NCBI GenBank assembly: GCA_934277985.1
Contig: CAKQWF010000002.1
Span: 124,001-188,000, forward strand
Reading direction: 5' to 3'
DNA length: 64,000 bases
Origin: an uncultured Oxalobacter sp.
GTDB taxonomy: Bacteria > Pseudomonadota > Gammaproteobacteria > Burkholderiales > Burkholderiaceae_D
A model generated the notes under the pieces. That model was not told where the DNA came from. It made no database searches and saw nothing but the letters and a program-made list of their open reading frames with translations. Shown here one piece after another: positions 13,519 to 22,773 of the stretch (the stretch's first letter is position 1; each line of letters begins with the position of its first letter). The position numbers were made by a program, and so were the translations under genes.

Positions 13519-14451
13519 TCAGGTTTCTTTTTGAATAGTTTGTCCCGCTTCTTCGTTTTTACGCTGTTTCCAGAGTTGCCATGAATTGATAATGTTTTGC
13601 CAGACGACATAGGAACCGGCACCGATGGCGGATATGGGCGTCATGTACACGTGTGCCATCCAGATCGCGAGGATGGTGTTCTTTTGTCCCAGCGACTGGC
13701 CACCGCTGATGCGTTCCTGATAACGGGCACCGATTCGCTTGCCGATGAAAAATTGCAGACAGCATACGACCATGGCTGCAAGCGCGATCCAGATTTCAGT
13801 CATGCCATCTTCCGGTTCATTGATCAGGGTATTGACGGTCTGCGCCATGACGACAATAAGGGCGACGGCCCAGAGATAGAAGGCTGCTTCATGGTAACTG
13901 GTCATTTTCGCATGCAGTTTCGGCAGATAGCGCCGGATGATCATGGCTGTGACAAATGGACAGATCAACAAGGGAAATACTTTTTTCAGGATGATGAGAA
14001 ATGATGTGAAAAAGCCGATGTTTTGTCCCAGCGGATGGATCAGCGGAAAAAGCAATGGTGCTGCGATCGCCGTTCCGATATTGCCCAAAAGCGTGTAGCT
14101 GGTCAGGCTTGCCGCACTGCCGCCGAGTTTGTCGGTAATGACGGCAGCAGCCGTGGCCGTCGGTGCGATGACGCAGATGAAGGCACCCTCGGCCGCGAAA
14201 ACATTGAAGGGTCTGAGTGACAGATAGACCAGTACTGCGCCACCGATCTGTACAAGCAACAGCCAGAGATGAACCGGTTTGAAATGAAGATCGCTGAAAG
14301 GAACCTTGCAGAAGGTCAGCAAGAGCATTGTGAAGATGAGCCAGGGAGTGAGAAACGACAGATGTATGAAAACCGGATAGCCTGCTGCGCCGGCCAGCAT
14401 GGCCAGCGGCAATGCCCAGTTTCGCAAAAAACGCAAGAGTACGGAAAGCAT
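13519..14451 (-). CDS. BASS-family (bile acid:sodium symporter-like) transporter
   Basis: The 310-residue product is strongly hydrophobic with about nine to ten membrane segments and a basic, soluble C-terminal tail. The segment CVIAPTATAAAVITDKLGG and the following SLTSYTLLGNIGTAIAAP resemble the core crossed helices of the BASS/SBF fold, where the substrate and sodium bind. Members carry bile acids, pantoate, pyruvate or other organic anions; the substrate here cannot be told from sequence. It is divergent from rhlE. There is no clear operon partner. Confidence 0.75.
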   Translation of the reverse strand: MLSVLLRFLRNWALPLAMLAGAAGYPVFIHLSFLTPWLIFTMLLLTFCKVPFSDLHFKPVHLWLLLVQIGGAVLVYLSLRPFNVFAAEGAFICVIAPTATAAAVITDKLGGSAASLTSYTLLGNIGTAIAAPLLFPLIHPLGQNIGFFTSFLIILKKVFPLLICPFVTAMIIRRYLPKLHAKMTSYHEAAFYLWAVALIVVMAQTVNTLINEPEDGMTEIWIALAAMVVCCLQFFIGKRIGARYQERISGGQSLGQKNTILAIWMAHVYMTPISAIGAGSYVVWQNIINSWQLWKQRKNEEAGQTIQKET

Positions 14452-14839
14452 GGTGTACCGGAATGAGCCTGAAATGATACTGTGCCGGTTTGAACGGGTT
14501 CCGCCGACGGTGCGTGATTCGAATAACCGGCTCCCCGAATCATTTTATACCCCCATGCACTGGAGGAAAAGAATATGCAATGTATATGGCGTACCGGAAA
14601 TCCATAGACGATGACATATGGCCGGAAGCAAGCGGTCTTTTCCTGATTTACGGGTGATAAACCAGGTTGAGCAATCGGTCTGTATGTGTCGTGAATATGG
14701 CGGAAGCGGAAAAACGGGGAACTGTTTTTGGTATTGGTATATCGTACAATATACGTTTCGGAAGACCCGTCGCGAGGAATGTGCATGCAGGACATGTCGA
14801 GGCGTTCGGGTGATGTCATTCATTATCAGGTTGGGATTT
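14452..14839. other. Intergenic region between divergent BASS transporter and rhlE genes
   Basis: I see no gene in these 388 bases. The rhlE frame runs open upstream to 14618, but the upstream translation (Cys/Arg/Tyr-rich) does not resemble a helicase N-terminus, so it is treated as leader. A TACAAT at 14745-14750 could be a -10 for rhlE, but it has no good -35. Confidence 0.5.
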
Positions 14840-16255
14840 ATGGCAGATAATCAGCAAAAGGTGGCTGCGGATGCTTCTGGTGTGAAATTCGGTGATTTCG
14901 GGCTTTCGCCGGAATTGTTGAAGGCACTCGATGATCTGGGTTATACCTCGCCGACGCCTATCCAGCTCAAGGCGATTCCTTATGTCCTGAATGGAAAGGA
15001 TGTCATGGGGGCGGCCCAGACCGGTACCGGAAAAACGGCGGGATACTCATTGCCGATGTTGCAGTCGCTGCTTTTTCATGCCAATACGAGCATGTCGCCG
15101 GCACGTCATCCAGTCAGGGCGCTGGTACTCGTACCGACGCGCGAACTGGCCGATCAGGTCTATGAAGATGTCAGAAAGTATGCGAAATATACCAGCCTGC
15201 GTGTGGCGGTTGTTTTCGGCGGGGTAGATATGGCGTCGCAGACGGATGTACTGCGTGCAGGTGCCGAAATCCTGATCGCGACGCCCGGACGTCTGCTTGA
15301 TCATGTCCAGCAGAGAAATGTCAATCTGAGACAGACGCATATTCTTGTACTGGATGAGGCCGACAGGATGCTGGACATGGGTTTTTTGCCGGATTTGCAG
15401 CGGATCGTGAATCTGCTTCCGAAAAAACGGCAGAATCTTCTTTTTTCGGCCACGTTTTCGACCGAGATACGAAAACTGGCGAAAAGTTTTCTGGACAATC
15501 CCGTGTCGGTCGAGGTGGCACGCAAAAATGCCACGGCAGACAATGTCAGACAGACTGTTTACCATGTCGATGAGGCGAGCAAAAACGAGGCGATCGAGTT
15601 TCTTTTGCAACAACATCGTCAGGAACAGGTGCTGGTTTTTTCCAACACTCGTGCCGGCGCATCCCGTTTGGCAAGGCAGCTGGAAAGAAAAGGCCGGAAA
15701 GCATCAGCCATTCACGGTGACAAGACACAGGCTGAAAGAATGGCAGTACTGGAAGCGTTCAAGGAAGGAAAGATCGAGGTGCTGGTCGCGACGGATGTGG
15801 CAGCGCGTGGCTTGCATATTGAGGAATTGCCCTGCGTGATCAACTTCGATCTGCCTTTCGTCGCTGAAGATTATGTTCACCGTATCGGCAGAACGGGGCG
15901 TGCCGGTGCGACGGGGGAAGCCATTTCACTGTGTTCGGCCAAGGATGAAAAACTGTTGGGCGAGATCGAAAAACTCATCGGGAAAAAATTGCCGCTCAAT
16001 ACGATTCCGGAATTCGGGATCGTGAAAGAGGATGTCCGGAAATCCGACCTGGCCGGGTCCGGCAAGCGTTCCGAACGCAGTCCCTACAAGTCGGTGGGGC
16101 TGGAGAAAAAACGGCATGATCCATGGTTTGATCGTCCTTATGTTCCGGAAACGCCATCCGGACAAGAAACGGCGACCAACAGGCCGGATACACCGAAAAT
16201 GGTGAAAAAACCGCTGGCAGCCTTGTTGGGCGGTATGCCGAAAACAGGAAAATAA
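14840..16255 (+). CDS. rhlE: DEAD-box ATP-dependent RNA helicase, RhlE type
   Basis: RhlE-type helicases unwind structured RNA and take part in ribosome maturation and RNA decay. All DEAD-box motifs are present in order: Q motif (FGLSPELLKALDDLGYTSPTPIQ), AQTGTGKT (motif I), PTRELADQ (Ia), TPGRLLDH (Ib), DEAD (II), SAT (III), VLVATDVAARGLH (V) and HRIGRTGRAG (VI). The C-terminal tail (last 90 residues) is basic and low in complexity, as in RhlE. The start MADNQQKV at 14840 gives 471 residues, and an AGG lies about 10 bases upstream. RNase G (rng) in this window may act in the same RNA-processing pathways. Confidence 0.92.
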   Translation: MADNQQKVAADASGVKFGDFGLSPELLKALDDLGYTSPTPIQLKAIPYVLNGKDVMGAAQTGTGKTAGYSLPMLQSLLFHANTSMSPARHPVRALVLVPTRELADQVYEDVRKYAKYTSLRVAVVFGGVDMASQTDVLRAGAEILIATPGRLLDHVQQRNVNLRQTHILVLDEADRMLDMGFLPDLQRIVNLLPKKRQNLLFSATFSTEIRKLAKSFLDNPVSVEVARKNATADNVRQTVYHVDEASKNEAIEFLLQQHRQEQVLVFSNTRAGASRLARQLERKGRKASAIHGDKTQAERMAVLEAFKEGKIEVLVATDVAARGLHIEELPCVINFDLPFVAEDYVHRIGRTGRAGATGEAISLCSAKDEKLLGEIEKLIGKKLPLNTIPEFGIVKEDVRKSDLAGSGKRSERSPYKSVGLEKKRHDPWFDRPYVPETPSGQETATNRPDTPKMVKKPLAALLGGMPKTGK

Positions 16256-16313
16256 TGGGTATCCGTCCGTTTTCAGGATCTTACCTTCTATATCCATCTG
16301 GGTTGATAGTTGC

Positions 16314-19300
16314 ATGAAGCACACGCAATTTGTTCATCTTCGCATGCATTCGGAGTATTCCATCGTTGATGGACTGGTGCGCATTGACGATGTAGTCGCC
16401 GCTGCTGCGGGAGATGAACAGCCGGCAATGGCGTTGACCGATCTGTCCAACGTGTTCGGACTGATCAAGTTTTACAAGGCTGCGCGCAAAAAAGGCATCA
16501 AACCGATTGCCGGATGTGACGTCTGGATCACCAATGACCTGGACAGGGAAAAGCCATCACGTTTGTTGTTGCTGGTCAAGGACAGGACAGGGTATCTGAA
16601 TTTGTGTGAATTGCTGACGAAAGCATGGCTGGAAAACCAGTATCGAGGTCGCGCCGAAGTCAGGATCGAATGGTTGGAAGAACTGTCGGAACGCCAGAAA
16701 GATATGGGACTGATCGCCTTGTCAGGGGCACGGCAGGGCGATATCGGCATGGCGCTGGAATCGTCGGGCATGGACAGCGCAGAAAAATCGGCGATGCGCT
16801 GGGCGAAGATTTTTCCGCGCAACTTCTATATCGAAATCCAGCGTACGGGCCAGCTGGGCATGGAGCAATATCTCCATCGTGCTGTGGAACTGGCGGAAAA
16901 GCTGTCGTTGCCTGTCGTGGCGACGCATCCGATCCAGTTTCTGACCGCAGATCAGTTCCGGGCACACGAAGCCAGAACCTGTATTTCCGAAGGCGAAGTG
17001 CTTTCCAACAAGAAGCGGGCGCATCTTTTCAATGAACGGCAGTGTTTCCAGACGCAGCATGATATGGCGGCATTGTTTGCCGACTTGCCGGGAGCACTGG
17101 AAAATGCAGTCGAGATTGCGCGCCGGTGCAATCTTGTACTGGAACTGGGACATCATAAATTGCCACTGTTCCCGACACCGGACGGTATGACGCTGGACGA
17201 GTTCATGGCCAGCGAGGCGAGACAAGGTCTGGAAAAACGTCTGGAAGTACTGTTCCCGGACGAGGAAGAACGCAAGGCCAGACGTCCTGTTTATGACGAA
17301 CGGCTGAATTACGAAATCGATACCATCGTCAAGATGGGATTTTCAGGATATTTTCTGATTGTGGCGGATTTTATCCGGTGGGCGAAGAACAATGGTGTGC
17401 CTGTCGGGCCGGGACGCGGCTCCGGTGCCGGTTCTCTGGTGGCCTATTGCCTGCTGATCACCAACCTTGATCCGATTGCCTACAATCTGATTTTCGAACG
17501 TTTTCTGAATCCGGAGCGTGTCTCTATGCCGGACTTCGACGTTGATTTCTGCCAGCATGGACGAGACAAGGTCATCCAGTATGTAAAGGACAGATACGGC
17601 AAGGATGCCGTATCGCAAATTGCCACGTTCGGTACGATGGCAGCCAAGGCAGCAGTCCGTGATGTCGGTCGGGTGCTGGATCTGGGATACAACTTCTGTG
17701 ACGGTATTTCCAAACTGATTCCGTTCAAGCCAGGCAAGCAGGTCACGATTGCCGATGCCAAAAAGGAAGAACCGATTCTGGCAGAGCGTGAGCAGTCGGA
17801 AGAAGAAGTCAAACAGTTGCTCGGATTGGCGGAACAGGTGGAAGGCATTACCCGCAATGTCGGGATGCATGCGGGTGGCGTGTTGATCGCGCCCGGCAAG
17901 CTGACCGATTTCTGTCCGCTTTATACCCAGGATGGAGAAGCAGGTGTCGTTTCACAGTTCGACAAAAAGGATGTCGAGGAAATCGGGCTGGTCAAGTTCG
18001 ACTTTCTGGGACTGACGACATTGACGATTCTTGATCTGGCGATGAAATATATTCATGGGCTGGATCCGGAAATGGCGGATTTCACACTTGATACGATTCC
18101 GCTGGATGACAAGGAAACGTTCAAGTTGCTTACTGACGCGAAAACGGTGGCGGTGTTCCAGCTGGAAAGTCGTGGCATGCAGGGCATGCTAAGAGATGCC
18201 AAACCCGACCGTTTCGAGGACATTATCGCGCTGGTGGCGTTGTACCGTCCGGGACCGATGGACCTTATTCCGGACTATTGCCGTCGCAAGCATGGCGAGG
18301 CTTTCGAATATCCGGATGAACGGACGAAAGGTATTTTATCCGAGACGTATGGCATCATGATCTATCAGGAACAGGTCATGCAGATGGCGCAGGTCATCGG
18401 TGGTTATACACTTGGTGGTGCGGACCTGTTGCGTCGTGCGATGGGGAAAAAGGATGCTGCGGAAATGGCACGGCATCGCCAGATTTTCCGCGATGGTGCT
18501 GCAAAAAACCATTTGTCTCAGGAAAAGGCCGACGAGATTTTCGACCTGATGGAAAAATTCGCCGGATACGGTTTCAACAAGTCACATGCCACGGCATATG
18601 CATTGCTGTCGTATCAGACGGCTTACCTGAAAAGGCATCATGCCGCCGCGTTCATGGCAGCCAACATGTCGCTGGCGATGGACGATACAGACAAGGTGAA
18701 GGTGTTGGTGGAAGACTCCGTCAATGTCTGCGGTCTCGAAATGCTGCCGCCGGACATCAACCAGTCCGATTACTATTTCAAACCTGTCAGGGATGTATCG
18801 GCTGGAAGCGGAAATCAGGCAAGACAGATACGTTATGGTCTGGGTGCGATCAAGGGTTCCGGTGAAAGCGCTATCGAGGCGATCGTCCAGGCACGACAGA
18901 ATGGTCCGTTCAAAGACCTGTTCGATTTTTGCGTCAGAGTGGACAAGCATCAGGTCAACCGCCGTACGATTGAGTCGCTGATCCGTGCGGGTGCCTGTGA
19001 CTGTTTCGGAGAGGACAGGGCCGTATTGCTGGCATCGGTGCCGCTGGCGCTTGAGGCTGCCGAACAGGCCGAGGCTTCTGCCAACCAGGTCAGTCTGTTC
19101 GGTGATGATGATACGGTACTCAATGCCGTTGAATATGTCAGGGTGCCGCACTGGACAGACAAATACCGCTTGTCGGAAGAAAAAAGCGTGCTGGGTTTCT
19201 GTATGTCGGGGCATCTGTTCGATGCCTATTCCAAGGAAGCGCGCAATTTCTGTCCGAACCGTATATCCGAGCTTGACAGCTCGCGTGAACCGAAATGGGT

Positions 19301-19778
19301 GGCAGGCATGATCGCCGCTGTCCGGACACAAATGTCGCAGCGCGGTAAAATGATGATCGTTTCGCTGGATGACGGAACCGCCATGATTGATGTGACGGTT
19401 TTTTCGGAATTGCTCGAGGAAAAACAATCCCTGTTTAAGGAAGATGAGTTTGTCGCGGTATTCGGCAAGGTATCGGAAGACCGTTTTTCGGGAGGTTTGC
19501 GGATGACGGCTGACGATGCTCTCGATATCGTCGGCGCACGGCTCCAGTTCGGTCAGTATTTGTCTTTTGCATTGCAGGAAAAAATCAGCGTGCAGGAACT
19601 CAAGGCCTTGTTGCAACCGTATGCCGTAAAGGAACGCGGTTTCCATCTGATTGCGGAATATGCTTCCGGAGGTAATGCCTGCCGGTTCGATTTCGGAGAT
19701 GACTGGCGGATCATACCGGACGATGTGTGCCTGAACGATCTGGCGCAGCGTCTGGGAAGGATGCAAATCGTATATTGA
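16314..19778 (+). CDS. dnaE: DNA polymerase III alpha subunit
   Basis: DnaE is the replicative polymerase catalytic subunit. The 1154 residues match the usual length of about 1160. An N-terminal PHP domain starts FVHLRMHSEYSIVDGL. The polymerase core contains GPGRGSGAGSLVAY and the catalytic aspartates in MPDFDVDFC. Then come GMHAGGV, YRPGPMDLIP and IMIYQEQVM, the fingers, a helix-hairpin-helix region (GLGAIKGSGESAIEAI), and a C-terminal OB fold (about 985-1060) that binds single-stranded DNA. The PHP motif has HSEY where E. coli has HSDY, a conservative change. It follows rhlE by about 60 bases. Confidence 0.97.
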   Translation: MKHTQFVHLRMHSEYSIVDGLVRIDDVVAAAAGDEQPAMALTDLSNVFGLIKFYKAARKKGIKPIAGCDVWITNDLDREKPSRLLLLVKDRTGYLNLCELLTKAWLENQYRGRAEVRIEWLEELSERQKDMGLIALSGARQGDIGMALESSGMDSAEKSAMRWAKIFPRNFYIEIQRTGQLGMEQYLHRAVELAEKLSLPVVATHPIQFLTADQFRAHEARTCISEGEVLSNKKRAHLFNERQCFQTQHDMAALFADLPGALENAVEIARRCNLVLELGHHKLPLFPTPDGMTLDEFMASEARQGLEKRLEVLFPDEEERKARRPVYDERLNYEIDTIVKMGFSGYFLIVADFIRWAKNNGVPVGPGRGSGAGSLVAYCLLITNLDPIAYNLIFERFLNPERVSMPDFDVDFCQHGRDKVIQYVKDRYGKDAVSQIATFGTMAAKAAVRDVGRVLDLGYNFCDGISKLIPFKPGKQVTIADAKKEEPILAEREQSEEEVKQLLGLAEQVEGITRNVGMHAGGVLIAPGKLTDFCPLYTQDGEAGVVSQFDKKDVEEIGLVKFDFLGLTTLTILDLAMKYIHGLDPEMADFTLDTIPLDDKETFKLLTDAKTVAVFQLESRGMQGMLRDAKPDRFEDIIALVALYRPGPMDLIPDYCRRKHGEAFEYPDERTKGILSETYGIMIYQEQVMQMAQVIGGYTLGGADLLRRAMGKKDAAEMARHRQIFRDGAAKNHLSQEKADEIFDLMEKFAGYGFNKSHATAYALLSYQTAYLKRHHAAAFMAANMSLAMDDTDKVKVLVEDSVNVCGLEMLPPDINQSDYYFKPVRDVSAGSGNQARQIRYGLGAIKGSGESAIEAIVQARQNGPFKDLFDFCVRVDKHQVNRRTIESLIRAGACDCFGEDRAVLLASVPLALEAAEQAEASANQVSLFGDDDTVLNAVEYVRVPHWTDKYRLSEEKSVLGFCMSGHLFDAYSKEARNFCPNRISELDSSREPKWVAGMIAAVRTQMSQRGKMMIVSLDDGTAMIDVTVFSELLEEKQSLFKEDEFVAVFGKVSEDRFSGGLRMTADDALDIVGARLQFGQYLSFALQEKISVQELKALLQPYAVKERGFHLIAEYASGGNACRFDFGDDWRIIPDDVCLNDLAQRLGRMQIVY

Positions 19779-19844
19779 ATGCTATGGGCCATCGGAACAG
19801 GAAATGAAACAGATGGCGGGAATGATAACAAATGATGGACCTTC

Positions 19845-20939
19845 ATGAATAGAACGGCAGCACGGATACTGGTCATATCACCGAACTGGATCGGCGATGC
19901 CATCATGGCGCAGCCTTTGTTGCAGCTGCTCAAACAGCAGGATGCAGCAGTGCTTGTCGATGTGCTGGCGCCAGCATGGGTGGCGCCTGTCTGGGAGGCC
20001 ATGCTTGAGGTCAATCAGGTTTATGCCACACAATTCAGGCATGGCAAATTGCAGCTGGGGGAACGGTGGCGTCTGGCGCGTTCTTTAAGGGAAGTATCGT
20101 ATGACAGGGCCTATGTGTTGCCGAATACCCTGAAATTCGCATTGATTCCCTGGATGGCTGGTATTCCGAAACGGATCGGTTATCTGGGTGAGAAACGCTA
20201 CGGTTTGCTCAACGTCATTCACCATGACAACAAGGATTCGCCACGACCGATGATCCCGTTTTATGCGGCACTTGCCAGTCCGCCTTCCGGTACGGTGCAA
20301 GGCAGGGAAGCGTATCCGGTACCCCATATGGTTGTCGAAAAAGAAAAGGCGGAGCGTGTATTGGAAAAGCTGGGAATGGATACCGGCAAACGGATCGTCG
20401 CATTCGCACCCGGTGCAGAATTCGGCCCCGCCAAACGCTGGCCGGTTCATGGTTTTGCCAGTCTTGCCAGACGGATACTGGCAGATTTCGATGATGTCAT
20501 TATCGTTCTTTTGGGATCACCCAACGACAGGCCGGTTTGTGACGAGATTGCGGCACAGGCGCAGGGAGTCAGGAATCTGGCAGGCAAAACGACGCTTGCG
20601 GAAGCAATCGCACTGATTTCGCAAATAGATGCCATGGTGACGAACGACTCCGGTCTGATGCATGTCGCGTCGGCTTTTGAAAAGCCGGTCATCGCCATAT
20701 ATGGTTCGACTGATTACCATCATACGCCACCGTTTTCCAAATACTCGGAAATCGTGTCGCTGGATTTGCCGTGTGCGCCTTGCCAGAAAAGGGAGTGTCC
20801 GCTGGGGCATCACGACTGTATGGAAAAACTGGGGCCCGACAGTGTGTACCGGGCGTTGAAAAAGTATCTTGCCGATCCTGTTGCCATCGACCGTAAGCAG
20901 AACAGGCAAATGGCGGGAAATGAAAGAGGAAAGCCATGA
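19845..20939 (+). CDS. waaF: Lipopolysaccharide heptosyltransferase II (WaaF)
   Basis: WaaF adds the second heptose of the LPS inner core from ADP-heptose on the cytoplasmic face of the inner membrane. The 364-residue GT9 protein begins with the family segment ILVISPNWIGDAIMAQPL, has FAPGAEFGPAKRWP in the C-terminal Rossmann half, and ends with the donor-binding VTNDSGLMHVASA and the cysteine-rich CAPCQKRECPLGHHDCM. Its stop overlaps the start of the next gene (ATGA), so it forms an operon with the two following glycosyltransferases. Confidence 0.93.
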   Translation: MNRTAARILVISPNWIGDAIMAQPLLQLLKQQDAAVLVDVLAPAWVAPVWEAMLEVNQVYATQFRHGKLQLGERWRLARSLREVSYDRAYVLPNTLKFALIPWMAGIPKRIGYLGEKRYGLLNVIHHDNKDSPRPMIPFYAALASPPSGTVQGREAYPVPHMVVEKEKAERVLEKLGMDTGKRIVAFAPGAEFGPAKRWPVHGFASLARRILADFDDVIIVLLGSPNDRPVCDEIAAQAQGVRNLAGKTTLAEAIALISQIDAMVTNDSGLMHVASAFEKPVIAIYGSTDYHHTPPFSKYSEIVSLDLPCAPCQKRECPLGHHDCMEKLGPDSVYRALKKYLADPVAIDRKQNRQMAGNERGKP

Positions 20940-21700
20940 CACCGATTAGCGGATTGGTGATTACATTGAATGAGGCGCACAATATCGTCGATTGCATTCG
21001 TTCCATGAAACAGGTTTGCGACGATGTGGTCGTTGTGGATTCCGGCAGTACGGACGGCACGATCGAGCTGGCGCGCGAGCACGGCGCACTGGTCATCGTG
21101 CAAAAACCCTTTCTGGGAGATGGCCCGCAACGTTCACTGGGGCTGCCGCATTGCCGTCATCGCTGGGTGCTGAATCTGGATGCGGATGAGCGTCTCGAAG
21201 ATGATTTTGTCGAATATATCCGGCAAACCGATCTGGATTCATTGGGTGTCGATCTGGTGGAAACGCGGCGGCGGAATTTTCTCGGCAGCCGTTTCACACC
21301 CTATGCTGGACAATATCCTGATTATGTCAAACGTCTGTTCAATCGGGAAAAAGCCGATTTCAAGCCGGTCGTGGCACATTCCCATATCGAGGCAATATCT
21401 TCGAAGAAAGTACCGGTTCATATTACGCATTTTTCTTACCGTGACTATCCCGATCTGGTTGCCAAAAGCCGGTATTCGGGATGGCTGGCCAAAGATCTGG
21501 CAGAAAGCGACAAACCCTTGCATGTCTGGCAACCGATATTGCATGGTTTGTGGGCGTTCATCCGTCATTACCTCATTCAGGCAGGTTTTCTGGCCGGTCT
21601 TGACGGCCTGACGATTTCATTGTGCAAGGGGCTGAGTTCCTATCTCAAATATGCCCATGCCATCGAATTGCGACGCAGCCGGAAAAAGGAAAGCTCATGA
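20936..21700 (+). CDS. Family 2 glycosyltransferase, LPS core (WaaE/KdtX-like)
   Basis: This 254-residue GT-A protein has the N-terminal SGLVITLNEAHNIVDCI, the acidic VVVDSGSTDGT, and WVLNLDADERL with the DxD metal site. The segment RRRNFLGSR and the C-terminal hydrophobic helices match the LPS core beta-glucosyltransferase group called WaaE or KdtX, which transfers glucose to heptose I. The sugar and acceptor are inferred from family and from its place between waaF and a GT4 gene, with 4-base overlaps on both sides. Confidence 0.85.
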   Translation: MTPISGLVITLNEAHNIVDCIRSMKQVCDDVVVVDSGSTDGTIELAREHGALVIVQKPFLGDGPQRSLGLPHCRHRWVLNLDADERLEDDFVEYIRQTDLDSLGVDLVETRRRNFLGSRFTPYAGQYPDYVKRLFNREKADFKPVVAHSHIEAISSKKVPVHITHFSYRDYPDLVAKSRYSGWLAKDLAESDKPLHVWQPILHGLWAFIRHYLIQAGFLAGLDGLTISLCKGLSSYLKYAHAIELRRSRKKESS

Positions 21701-22773
21701 ATACATTGCCGGGTATCAATCTTGTCTGGCATTCGATTCGTCCGCAAGGAGGAATGGACAGACATGTACTGGATCTGATTAACGGATTTTCGTCACGTGG
21801 TATTCCGATGCGCGTGATCGCGCGAACGGTCTCCTGGCCCGGAGAACAGCCTGCTGGTGTGGAGTTTGTCGTTTTGCCTGACAGGACCCCTTTCCAGCGT
21901 TTCAACAACAACCGTTTCGAGCACAAGGCATATGAGTACATTAGGCAAGGATGGCCAGTCATCGGCATTTCGAGAATTACCGGTGGACAGGTTGATTTAT
22001 CCATTTCGGGCGGCACACATCCAGCGCATCTGGTGGACAAGGGAAAAGCAAAACCGGGTTATTTCGACAAACAGGTGATCGCCAATGAACGTGCGCTTTA
22101 TACGAATTCGAGAGCGATCGTGACGCACTCCGGAAGGGTACGAGACGAGATCGTGCGAGATTATCAGATTGATCCTGCGAAAATCCATGTGCTGTATCCG
22201 CCCATCGATACAACGTTTTTCAATCGTGGATTGGAAGCGGAACGTGATCGTATCAGACAATCGTTGGGCGTCGGCAAAGGACAGTTTCTCTTGTTGTTTC
22301 CGTCCAATAATCATGAATTGAAAGGCGCCGATCTGATTCTGGAAGCATTGGAAAAACATGAAGGGGATTTTGTACTGGCTGTCGCAGGCAAAAAGGAACT
22401 GAAACATCCGCGTGTTCTGAATCTGGGGTTCAGACAGGATATGCCTGCGCTTTATACAGCAGCCGATGCTACGATATTGGCCTCAAAATATGAGGCATTC
22501 GGTCTGGTCGGGCCGGAATCCATTTCATGCGGTACGCCGGTACTATTTGCAGATACGATTGGCGCGACCGAAGTGCTGTCCGAACCGGGGTGCTACCGCT
22601 TCAAACGGAATGCAGATGATCTCGAAAAATTGCTGACCCAGATGAGTGAGCGCTTTCATGAGGGTAGTCTGAGAGTGGAGATACCGTCGGAATGTATTCA
22701 TTACCCATATGTGTTCGACGATTATCTTGATGAATTGATCAGACTGATCAGGATGCCGCCTACATCAGGATGA
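21697..22773 (+). CDS. Family 4 glycosyltransferase
   Basis: The product is 358 residues with a GT-B fold. The N-terminal half has GGMDRHVLDLINGFSSRG, and the C-terminal half contains the donor site with KYEAFGLVGPESISCGTPVL, the E-x7-E motif of GT4 retaining enzymes, followed by GATEVL. It starts at 21697 in an ATGA overlap with the preceding GT2 gene. With waaF and the GT2 gene it forms a small LPS-core or outer-core operon; the sugar it moves is not known. Its 3' end overlaps the convergent rng gene by 14 bases. Confidence 0.85.
   Translation: MNTLPGINLVWHSIRPQGGMDRHVLDLINGFSSRGIPMRVIARTVSWPGEQPAGVEFVVLPDRTPFQRFNNNRFEHKAYEYIRQGWPVIGISRITGGQVDLSISGGTHPAHLVDKGKAKPGYFDKQVIANERALYTNSRAIVTHSGRVRDEIVRDYQIDPAKIHVLYPPIDTTFFNRGLEAERDRIRQSLGVGKGQFLLLFPSNNHELKGADLILEALEKHEGDFVLAVAGKKELKHPRVLNLGFRQDMPALYTAADATILASKYEAFGLVGPESISCGTPVLFADTIGATEVLSEPGCYRFKRNADDLEKLLTQMSERFHEGSLRVEIPSECIHYPYVFDDYLDELIRLIRMPPTSG

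Noticed and set aside
14618..14839. A longer N-terminus for the RhlE helicase
   Set aside because: The extra 74 residues are Cys/Arg/Tyr-rich and unlike any helicase start; MADNQQKV at 14840 gives the family length.
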